Shown here in pieces: positions 56,546-64,000 of a DNA stretch of 64,000 bases; the first letter of the stretch is position 1; each line of letters opens with the position of its first letter. Origin of the DNA: Labyrinthula sp. Ha (Eukaryota > Sar > Bigyra > Labyrinthulida > Labyrinthulaceae); assembly GCA_015227615.1 (NCBI GenBank), contig JAALGZ010000022.1:248001-312000 (forward strand). Direction: 5' to 3'. The translations under genes and the position numbers were made by a program. The notes under the pieces are model-generated. The model did no database searches, had not been told where the DNA came from, and was given only the letters and a program-made list of their open reading frames with translations.

Positions 56546-58627
56546 CTATACAAGGCGACTGAAGTGTTCTAGAGTACTATGATCTTCTATCGTCGCTGGA
56601 AAAACATAATCTTCTCCTTCGCATATTTTTCTAATGGTTGCTCTAAGGATCTTTCCGCTTCTTGTCTTAGGTAAACCTGGAACGACATATACTTCTTTCA
56701 AAGCCGCGATGTTTCCGATCCCTTCCTTTACAGAATCTTTCACTCTATTAATCACATCTTGTTCTACATCATCTCCAGAGAATACCACAAATGCTATTGG
56801 AACTTCTGTTTTAAGCTCATCTTTCAAACCAATAACACAGCATTCAACAACACCAGCTACAGCACTCACTATTTCTTCCATTTGACCACTAGACAACCTA
56901 TGCCCTGCAGTATTGATAACGTCATCAGTCCTCGACATCACACTAATGTAACCATCGTCATCAACTAAACCTGCATCACCGGTGAAATAGAACCCTGGAT
57001 GCTTTGTCAAGTAGCTGTCTACAAACCTTTCAGGAGCTTTGTAAATAGTAGTCAAAGCTCCAGGTGGCATTGGCATCTTAAAGCAAATATCTCCCAGAGA
57101 GGTATCAGTAATCGAATCGTCTTTTGATTCAAGCACATGAACATCAAATCCAGGAGCTGGCAATCCGCAACTTCCAGGTTTCATTCCAATGTCATCGTAT
57201 GTAAATCCAACAGCTGGCGAGCCAGTTTCTGTTTGCCAATAGTTATCTACAACTGGTTTTTGAAGTACTCGAGCAAAGAACTTTACTGTAGTTGGATCCG
57301 CTCTTTCTCCAGCGACAAATAGGGTTCTCAATGATGTAATATCTAAACCTCCTGTTGATAAATCATCCAAGTTTGGATCCACTTTTCTAATCGCTCTAAG
57401 TGCAGTAGGCGCTGTGAAGAGTTGCGAGGCCTTATAACGATCGACCATCCACCAAAATGGAGATTGTGCTTTATCCAGCGACTTACTAGCCTCAGTGTCG
57501 ATTCGAGCCACCTCTTCTGGGAAATTCACTTTTATTGGTTTACCTTCATATAAAATAGTAGTTCGACCAATAGCCAAAGGTCCATAAACTAAGAAAGCAT
57601 GTCCAACTGTCCATCCAATATCAGATGTACACAGGTACACATCTTCGTCTTCGGTAGACTTCATAAAACTTTCCATAGAATATGCCAGAACTGCCAGACT
57701 TCCTCCAGAATCTCTCACAATTCCTTTCGGTTTCCCAGTAGTTCCACTAGTATAAATAGTATACAAAGGATGCATCGAAGGTACATCAACACAAGCAGCT
57801 TCTTGTATTTCCCCAGCCTCAATCTTACTTCTTGTTTCTTCGAGCAGCTTAGTGAAATCGTAACTTTCCAAAGAACCAAAGTTCGGAGTTGATACAGGTT
57901 CTTTAAATATCTTATCTCGATTGAAAGAAACGATCTTTGGGTTTTTTTCAACTTTTTGTGCAGCTGTGTGCACTGCTTCTTTAACAATTGAGGTATAGTC
58001 AATCACTTTCGAGGGCTCAATTCCATGGGAAGCAGTTACAATAAGTTTAGGTTCGATGTCAATTAATCTTGTCGCCAACTCCTTGGGAGAAAATCCACCA
58101 AATACAACTGAATGCGGAGCCCCGATTCTTGCAGCTGCAAGCATGGAAAAAACTGCTTCAGGGATCATAGGCATGTAAATGACAATAAAATCACCCTTCT
58201 TGATACCCAGTTGTTCATACATTGATGCAATTAAGGTAACCTCATTTTGAATTTCTTTGAAGGTGTAAGTCTTCTCAACTCCCGTTGGCTGAGAATAATG
58301 GATCAAAGCAGTTTGATTTATCTTGCTTTCGTCCTCGACATGACGATCTACACAATTGTAGCAAACATTTAACTTGCCATCTTCAAACCATTTAGGAAAA
58401 TGGGGTTGTTCCATGTTCAAAATTTTGTCATCTGTAAAGTTGGCACTCCACGATAGTTTCTCTCGGGCGATATCACCCCAAAAGCGTGCCCGTTCAGTTG
58501 GAGAAATAGACTTTGCATAGAGCTCTTCATATTTATCCCTTGCAGAGATAAAGCTTCTACGTTGAACCAACCCAACCCTATTCAATTGTATCAAAGAAAA
58601 GCAACCATTCTTCATAAACTCTTTCAT
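56546..58627 (-). CDS. ACSS3: ACSS3-type short-chain (propionate/acetate) acyl-CoA synthetase
   Basis: 693 codons, single exon. Ligates a short-chain acid, most likely propionate, to CoA through an acyl-adenylate. Adenylation motifs: YTSGTTGKPKGIVRDSGG at about 290-307, where the IVRDSGG ending is typical of PrpE/ACSS3 enzymes; TSDIGWTVGHAFLVYGPL; DNYWQTETGSP; YFTGDAGLVDDDGYISVMSR; and RTDDVINTAGHR. The adenylation lysine is K659 in PKTRSGKILR, the site often regulated by acetylation. The N-terminus (SLIQLNRVGLVQRRSFISAR) is basic and lacks acidic residues, fitting a mitochondrial targeting peptide. Head-to-head with RCC2. Confidence 0.93.
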   Translation of the reverse strand: MKEFMKNGCFSLIQLNRVGLVQRRSFISARDKYEELYAKSISPTERARFWGDIAREKLSWSANFTDDKILNMEQPHFPKWFEDGKLNVCYNCVDRHVEDESKINQTALIHYSQPTGVEKTYTFKEIQNEVTLIASMYEQLGIKKGDFIVIYMPMIPEAVFSMLAAARIGAPHSVVFGGFSPKELATRLIDIEPKLIVTASHGIEPSKVIDYTSIVKEAVHTAAQKVEKNPKIVSFNRDKIFKEPVSTPNFGSLESYDFTKLLEETRSKIEAGEIQEAACVDVPSMHPLYTIYTSGTTGKPKGIVRDSGGSLAVLAYSMESFMKSTEDEDVYLCTSDIGWTVGHAFLVYGPLAIGRTTILYEGKPIKVNFPEEVARIDTEASKSLDKAQSPFWWMVDRYKASQLFTAPTALRAIRKVDPNLDDLSTGGLDITSLRTLFVAGERADPTTVKFFARVLQKPVVDNYWQTETGSPAVGFTYDDIGMKPGSCGLPAPGFDVHVLESKDDSITDTSLGDICFKMPMPPGALTTIYKAPERFVDSYLTKHPGFYFTGDAGLVDDDGYISVMSRTDDVINTAGHRLSSGQMEEIVSAVAGVVECCVIGLKDELKTEVPIAFVVFSGDDVEQDVINRVKDSVKEGIGNIAALKEVYVVPGLPKTRSGKILRATIRKICEGEDYVFPATIEDHSTLEHFSRLV

Positions 58628-58732
58628 AGCGTTTTAGTTGTCCTTAACGGTCGATTTTTGGATCCGTCTGGCGAAAGATACTGATTAGTGACGTCATTAG
58701 CAGATTATTTTGGGAAAATCTAAGAAATCTAA
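58628..58732. promoter_or_regulatory. Bidirectional promoter between ACSS3 and RCC2, with a CRE palindrome
   Basis: 105 bp separate the two divergent start codons. It contains TGACGTCA at 58689-58696, the full cyclic-AMP response/bZIP palindrome. Use by a bZIP factor is inferred only from the sequence and position. Confidence 0.4.
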
Positions 58733-60313
58733 ATGAGTAGTGATGAAGAAGAACGAGGTGGAGAGTTGTTGTTCTCTGGTAACTCTAACTGGAGTATGAT
58801 AGGTCGTAGCACCATAACATCTAAATTTGATGGTATATCTCTCTCTTTATCCATATTTTGTGAACATCAACTCATCATACGTCTATATCAATGCATAACT
58901 GTTGTTTAGGGATATCCAGCTATCAACTGCCAAATTTTCATAGGTTCAAATCTTTACTAGGTGTTAAGATAATGAGAGTAATCACAGGGTCCACGTCAGC
59001 ACATACACTTACTATCGACTCTAACGGTACATGTTATTCGTGGGGAAGAAACGAGAATGGAGAGCTTGGACAGGGCCACGTGACCAATGTCTACCTCCCG
59101 ACAGAGATACCTGAATTTAACGCAAGAGGAATATCTTTCGCTGGTGGAGCAACAGGAGCCCACCATACCATACTTTTTACAGAAAGTGGAGACTGCTACT
59201 CAGCTGGACAAGGATCTTCGGGGCAACTAGGGTATTTATTGGTTTCAAACTAACTGTAGAATCTCCAAGCTTCCAGAGACTCAAAAAGCGTTGACGCAAT
59301 TAAACTTAAACGGACAAAAGATAGTTAGCGCTGCTTGTGGACGGGAGTTTTCGGTTATAGTGTCAGATCAAGGAAAACTGCTTTCATTTGGGCATCCTAT
59401 ATATGGTCAACTTGGAAATGGGACAGAAGCAAAAAGCTTAGAAAAGGCTGGAAAGTTAACATACAGTTTTGGTAAAGTTCCTGCTGTTGTAGATTTTGCT
59501 GACAATCCTCTAGATCCAAACAACCAGCCATGGATAGTCGATGTTGCATGCGGGGCAAATCATACAGTCGCTAGAGATAAAGATGGCAAAATCTGGACTT
59601 GGGGTTTCGGAGGATATGGAAGACTTGGACATAAGGATAATAAGAACCAATTCCAGCCAAAAGCTTTAATGACGTTTCACGATGAAGAGAAGAAACCTGA
59701 TTTATCCCTACCTACCTTTATGCAGCGAACTGTTCCCGCAACTCGTGCTACAAAAATCGCCTGCGGCGGAAGCTCATCCTTTGCAGTACTTGGAGAACCA
59801 TATTTTAGTCTGTACATGTGGGGAATCACAAAGAAATCTGGGGAGGCTACTATGTATCCAAAGCTTTGTGATGAGGTGAGTGGGTGGAGAGTAAGAAGCA
59901 TCGCCTGTGGAAATACGAGCACAATTGTAGCCTCCCAAAGAACCACGATTACCTGGGGTCCAAGTCCTACCTATGGAGAGCTGGGGTATGGAGTCGATGG
60001 ACCAAAGAGTAGTACCAAAAGTAAGGCTGTGGATGACCTGGACAAGTGTAAGACACTAATGGTTGCGATGGGGTACTCGCATAGTCTGGTGGTTGTTGAT
60101 GTAGGAGAAGGAGAGAACAAAGCGAGGAAGATTATCGAAGATTTGCCGGTTTTTGATCCACAAGAGGTTCCAAAGGAAGGAGTTGAGGATACAGGAAGAA
60201 AGAGAAAGAAGCCTGGAAGTAAGAAAACAGCAAAAAAAGCAAAAGGTGAGATTCTTGAGGAAGTTGATGATGAAGCGAACGGTGAAGAAGCAGTGGCTGT
60301 GGGTGAACAGTAA
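58733..60313 (+). CDS. RCC2: RCC2/TD-60-like RCC1-repeat protein (3 exons)
   Basis: Exons 58733-58832, 58910-59231 and 59260-60313; introns of 77 and 28 nt. RCC2 is a seven-bladed beta-propeller acting in mitosis and small-GTPase control (Rac1/RalA/Arf6 in animals). Matches run from the N-terminus (GGELLFSGNSNWSMIGRS) through repeat cores SWGRNENGELGQGHV, SVIVSDQGKLLSFGHPIYGQ, VACGANHTVARDKDG, TWGFGGYGRLGHKDN, STMYP/GWRVRSIACG, TWGPSPTYGELGYG and MGYSHSLVVVD. The C-terminus is lysine-rich (RKRKKPGSKKTAKKAKG), then acidic, and looks like a nuclear signal. The first intron must be removed to link the N-terminal motif to the propeller. Confidence 0.93.
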
Positions 60314-61054
60314 CTCGGGCGGAGGGTTCATCATCTGTGTGGTTTTCTTTAGAAGCAGGGTTTTAATTATTATTTGAAAATGCTGATTCGCCTCCTTAAT
60401 AAAACCAGAAAAGTCCTTAATAGTGTCACTTTCTGTTTTTTTGCCATTGTTTGATCTTGTTTTATAAAGTCCCTAGATCTTTCAGAAGGGAGTTTTCTAC
60501 TTTTTTTCTTGGTCTTAGAATAGATCCAAGGTAATTTAAAGTGATACTATAATATAAGTTGTTTTCTAGCAAAGGTTTTAGTTTAAAAACATTCGTAAAT
60601 TTTTAACTTTTACACGAAGGTAGCTGTGAAAATATTGTACGCCGTTTCAATCTGGAGCACGATTAAAGAGTTAAAGGTCAGTCTTGTTTGTGTGTGCTGA
60701 GTATCCAAATTAGAGATCAAGATATCCAATGAGATGAATTTTCTTAAAAACTAAGGTTTTTCACTGGCACTACCTTGGAGTTGCCTATTATTTACCAATA
60801 TTAATAAAAAAATAAATGCAAAGAAGTTTACGAAGTTTTATTCATATGAGATTGGTTTATTCAAGAGAAAGTGCGAAATTTGGTACCACAGCTTTCACTT
60901 GTACCATTCGTATGTGTCAAGTAGAAAACCATATAAGCTACATTTATGTAACAAACCATCATAAAACTGATTACAAGAAAGCAGTTAGGGATTCAAACAA
61001 TGTTCAACTAAGTAAAATGGTTACTTCAATAGACTATCTCTAAGAAATATAAGC
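60314..61054. other. Intergenic stretch between convergent genes
   Basis: 741 bp between the ends of RCC2 and the anoctamin gene. A 75-codon plus-strand frame starts at 60816 (MQRSLRSFIHMRLVYSRESA) but has no supporting feature. Likely 3' untranslated regions. Confidence 0.5.
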
Positions 61055-64000
61055 TCATACTGAGATTTCTACTTCTGATACTACGCTGCATTGAGTCTGA
61101 TTAGTCAAGTCCCTAGGGTCTTCTTCAAGCCTGTGGAAAAAGTCCAAGACTTCCTGTCGTTCAACTTTCCCGTCTCTATCGAAATCCAAACTCTGTACAA
61201 CAAAAGCAACCTCTGTCGCACTCATTTCACCACCTAAATATCTTTCTAGGATCTTTCTCATTTCTTTGTTGCTTACTGTATCATCTTCATTTAGATCCAT
61301 TTCCGCAAAGATTTCCTCTGCAGTACTTCCTGCCTGTCTTACTTTGTACTTTAGTTCAACTACTAAACTTTCCAAGTAAGGATCTTGATCAAAGGGTTTA
61401 AACTCATCCTTAACAAATGTTTCTTCTTCCTGCTTCGTTGATCTATGGTTTCTCTGAAACTCTTGATATGCATCTTCCCTATCTTCATCATCATAAAACA
61501 CTTGATGTAAATAATAATTCTGTCTCCTCTTTTGTATTGCTATCCACGAAGGAATTGTTGAAATAGAAAAATCAGTCATCCACTTTAGTGCATAGGTTCC
61601 AATGATTAATAGCAAAAAAGCCCATATTCTACCTTCATAAGTATTTATCGGCAAAAGCTCGTTCGAGGAAAATACTAATATTCCAGAGTTTACCAAGACA
61701 GCTACATAGCTTAAAACGACAAAAACATCTAACCAGCTACCAATGTCATGAGCTCTTTCTACAAGGGGTCTTCTGGATAAAGTACAAATCTTTTTGGCAT
61801 CTACCCAAACTTCAATGAATGTATTTATAAACGCCAAAACTGGTGCTAAGGGAAAAGCTGATACAAACAGTACAACATATCCAAATTGAATAGCTAATTC
61901 AAGATAATCATCAAATGGAGTCATATATGGAGAGAGCAAAAACTGAACTTCTGCTGGTGAAACTAATGTGGAAATTCCATTATTTGTAATATCATTTGAG
62001 GCATCTCTCTTAGCTAATTTATTTGAGATGAAAGGCTTAATAATTTCGAGTGCGTTGTCAAGAATGATCTGTGTGACAAATATTATTACCAATAAATAAC
62101 CAACTGTTCCATAACAAGTATCTATCTTCGAAAGCTCATCTAGCTCAAAGATTGGTTCATCTGCATCAGTTGAATCTATGAGGTCATCTAGTTGTGAAAC
62201 ACAAAATTCTTCCCCGTCTAACAATCTACTACCATTACGAAAAAACGCAAAATATGCAAGAGTTGTGTAGCTGTTGAAAAAACTAAACACAAAAGTTTTG
62301 CCGATCAAGTAATTTTCATGTTCTAGATCAGTCCGATGGTTCTCCCACTCTGTCAAGATTCTAGCCAGGAACTTGAACAAGTATTGTAGGAAATAGATTG
62401 CAACCGCATTTACAAAATATGCTATTCCTTCTGCAAGGTTTGGATGCAAATTGCTGCTAGCTGAGATAAAAATCTCAAAGATATATGTTGCTGCAAATGC
62501 TGCTAAAGTAACTGTGCCTGCTGTGAAGATTAGAGAGCCTGAAGCCGCGATTCTTAGTTTAAAGGTGTTAGCAGAGGTAAAAGGTACCGGAAGGCCAGTA
62601 ACGGCATCAGGTACAGTATATTTACTCTTGAACTCTGGTCTCGTTACTGCTTCCCTAACATACTCACTTGTGCCCCAGTAAAATGCTAAGACTTGTTCTT
62701 TTTGTTTCCAAAATTCGAGGAATAATGCAGCCCAAAAAGAAACTAGGACAGAGTATACAGGGATGATGTAGGGCAATTCAATAGGAACAAGTGTAAATAG
62801 TACAGTGGTATTTTCTGTGTCTAGTGCAAAAGGTGTTCTAATAGTCGTATGTTCTTCTTTAAGTATCAGTTCCTGGATTTCTTCTCTTTCTAAATAGGTC
62901 ACGTTTTCAAGGGAAAGTGAAAAGACTGGAACAGCTTTGGTAACAAAGTTTAAACTTCCACTTTCCACTTGCAGCGCCATCAGTTGTAGTACAGATACTA
63001 AAATTGCCAGTACTGCAACCGGAATTAACCACCATGAATAAGATTCTAAGAATGAGAAGTAAAACCCTATCTTTTCCCCTGTGAAGTTTCGCACATCTTG
63101 AATAGGTTGCTTAAAAGGAGATGGAATTCCAAGACTTGTAAAAGGGATCTTCTTAAAAAACTTCCCATATAACTCGTTAGCGGTTAGATCCTTAGCTTTG
63201 GAGGCCTGACGACTGAATTGAATGGGATAGTGCGCACTAATAATTCCTTCAAACTGCAATTTCATGAGGTCAAGCCCAGCACCTTTAATCCCTTTCACTT
63301 TTCTAGCGGATTGTTCAAGAGCTACTTGGAGCAAATAAATCCGATCAGCAGTCCTTAGAATTGTGCCATCATTGTATTTTTTATACAGCTGAACTCCATG
63401 TTGTTGACAAATCTTAATTTCCCAATCAAAGTCAAACTTAAAGTGTATGTGACTGAAAGGGTTAATTAAGCTCTGCAACAAAAAGGATTTCTTGACTTGC
63501 TCAAGCCCTATACCGTGTTGTTCGTGATTCTCCCCATCATTGTAATTGAAAGAGTTCATAATAAACAAAGGAGGAAACTGATTTCCATGTGGATACTGAA
63601 TTTTATAGTAATCCTCCTCAGTATAATTCTGAAAATCCAGATTAATTTTCTCTACTGGGTTTTCGGGGTAGACTGCGCCGGTTCTTTCTTCCAATGCCTT
63701 AAGTTCAAGCACATGTTTTAGAGCTCCTGGATCTACCTCTAACTTATACTCGAGAAAATCAGCCTGTTTCAATAATCTCAAATCATTGCATCCAATTTTA
63801 CACAGGACATGTTCTTTGTTTGCTGTATAAATAAGCTGGGTTTGGAATCCAGCACTTCTAACTGCTCTCAAGACTTTTACCCTTTCGCTTTCAAGCCAAC
63901 TTTCCGCATCTTCTTTATTCAAATCTTTTCCAGTTTCAAATAATGAGGAAAAAAAACTCTTAACTTCTGCCTTCACTGGGAACACAATACAGTATAAGAA
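61055..64000 (-). CDS. Anoctamin/TMEM16 with C-terminal EF-hands, 5' end cut by the window
   Basis: At least 976 codons; the frame is open to the window edge, so the start is outside or in another exon. Anoctamins are Ca2+-activated chloride channels or lipid scramblases. Membrane segments begin near residue 315 (WWLIPVAVLAILVSVLQLMA). The anoctamin core follows: FWAALFLEFWKQKEQVLAFYWGT, the TM3-4 block, FFSFFNSYTTLAYFAFFR-type text, ELAIQFGYVVLFVSAFPLAP and INTFIEVWVDAKKICTLSRR. The last 90 residues hold two EF-hands: D897-E908 (DLNEDDTVSNKE) and D934-E945 (DFDRDGKVERQE), both with good Ca2+ ligands. The extra EF-hands are not found in animal TMEM16A or yeast Ist2, but EF-hand tails are seen in some protist family members. 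Confidence 0.88.
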   Translation of the reverse strand, partial: FLYCIVFPVKAEVKSFFSSLFETGKDLNKEDAESWLESERVKVLRAVRSAGFQTQLIYTANKEHVLCKIGCNDLRLLKQADFLEYKLEVDPGALKHVLELKALEERTGAVYPENPVEKINLDFQNYTEEDYYKIQYPHGNQFPPLFIMNSFNYNDGENHEQHGIGLEQVKKSFLLQSLINPFSHIHFKFDFDWEIKICQQHGVQLYKKYNDGTILRTADRIYLLQVALEQSARKVKGIKGAGLDLMKLQFEGIISAHYPIQFSRQASKAKDLTANELYGKFFKKIPFTSLGIPSPFKQPIQDVRNFTGEKIGFYFSFLESYSWWLIPVAVLAILVSVLQLMALQVESGSLNFVTKAVPVFSLSLENVTYLEREEIQELILKEEHTTIRTPFALDTENTTVLFTLVPIELPYIIPVYSVLVSFWAALFLEFWKQKEQVLAFYWGTSEYVREAVTRPEFKSKYTVPDAVTGLPVPFTSANTFKLRIAASGSLIFTAGTVTLAAFAATYIFEIFISASSNLHPNLAEGIAYFVNAVAIYFLQYLFKFLARILTEWENHRTDLEHENYLIGKTFVFSFFNSYTTLAYFAFFRNGSRLLDGEEFCVSQLDDLIDSTDADEPIFELDELSKIDTCYGTVGYLLVIIFVTQIILDNALEIIKPFISNKLAKRDASNDITNNGISTLVSPAEVQFLLSPYMTPFDDYLELAIQFGYVVLFVSAFPLAPVLAFINTFIEVWVDAKKICTLSRRPLVERAHDIGSWLDVFVVLSYVAVLVNSGILVFSSNELLPINTYEGRIWAFLLLIIGTYALKWMTDFSISTIPSWIAIQKRRQNYYLHQVFYDDEDREDAYQEFQRNHRSTKQEEETFVKDEFKPFDQDPYLESLVVELKYKVRQAGSTAEEIFAEMDLNEDDTVSNKEMRKILERYLGGEMSATEVAFVVQSLDFDRDGKVERQEVLDFFHRLEEDPRDLTNQTQCSVVSEVEISV

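Noticed and set aside
7185-58650. TAACGG/CCGTTA hexamers near several start codons (7185, 12083, 24397, 58645), recalling Myb or M-phase activator sites.
   Set aside because: At this base composition about twenty such hexamers are expected in 64 kb by chance, and several lie inside coding sequence.
60816-61043. A 75-codon frame between RCC2 and the anoctamin gene.
   Set aside because: It lies in what should be 3' untranslated sequence and has no recognisable motif.
1-64000. Assigning the organism to Blastocystis or a ciliate because of the tiny introns.
   Set aside because: Genes here end with ordinary encoded stops of all three kinds, which argues against Blastocystis-style stops made by polyadenylation and against reassigned ciliate codes. 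Nothing else fixes the taxon.

Overview
This is nuclear DNA of a unicellular eukaryote. It is AT-rich and uses the standard code (TAA, TAG and TGA all end genes here). Genes are compact, with very small spliceosomal introns: in eIF3e, a PDE6-delta-like gene, RCC2, a Roco gene and a kinase-like gene, homology and phase place introns of 27-33 nt with GT..AG ends, plus one of 77 nt. A prenyl-binding PDE6-delta protein and a cyclic-nucleotide-gated-type channel fit a lineage with cilia. I cannot name the taxon.

Layout. 1-4.9 kb: an old, heavily decayed chromodomain-type Ty3/Gypsy element on the minus strand, cut by the window edge. 4.9-7.3 kb: nothing recognised. 7.3-16.2 kb: compact housekeeping cluster (ubiquitin-like/Tudor-knot protein, PDE6D-like, CNG-type K+ channel, HAD protein, METTL5, a small acidic protein, YqgF-fold protein, eIF3e), often in divergent or convergent pairs with gaps under 150 bp. 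16.2-33.2 kb: gene-poor DNA with a Roco GTPase gene at 21.5-23.5 kb and several faint coding tracts, including a possible p24/TMED-like first exon. 33.19-41.31 kb: a young Ty3/Gypsy LTR retrotransposon on the minus strand with matching 203-bp LTRs and a 4-bp target duplication. 41.3-47.2 kb: alpha/beta hydrolase, VMA21, a RING-TPR-DnaJ protein and a ZnT-type zinc transporter. 47.2-54.0 kb: gene-poor DNA with faint coding tracts. 54-64 kb: a membrane protein of unknown family, a STE20-type pseudokinase, a mitochondrial-looking ACSS3-type acyl-CoA synthetase, RCC2, and an anoctamin with C-terminal EF-hands that reaches the window end.

The most striking observation is in the young retrotransposon. 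After reverse transcriptase, RNase H, integrase and chromodomain, the same pol reading frame continues for about 500 more residues. These hold a Myb/SANT-like region and an MT-A70-family N6-adenine methyltransferase domain with a DPPW motif, and the frame stops right at the polypurine tract beside the 3' LTR. The methyltransferase is therefore part of the element, not a host neighbour. Retrotransposons carrying cytosine methyltransferases, and DIRS elements carrying a Dam-like domain, are known; I do not know of an MT-A70 enzyme in a chromovirus pol. The element sits 37 bp upstream of the alpha/beta hydrolase start codon, so it has replaced or split that gene's promoter.
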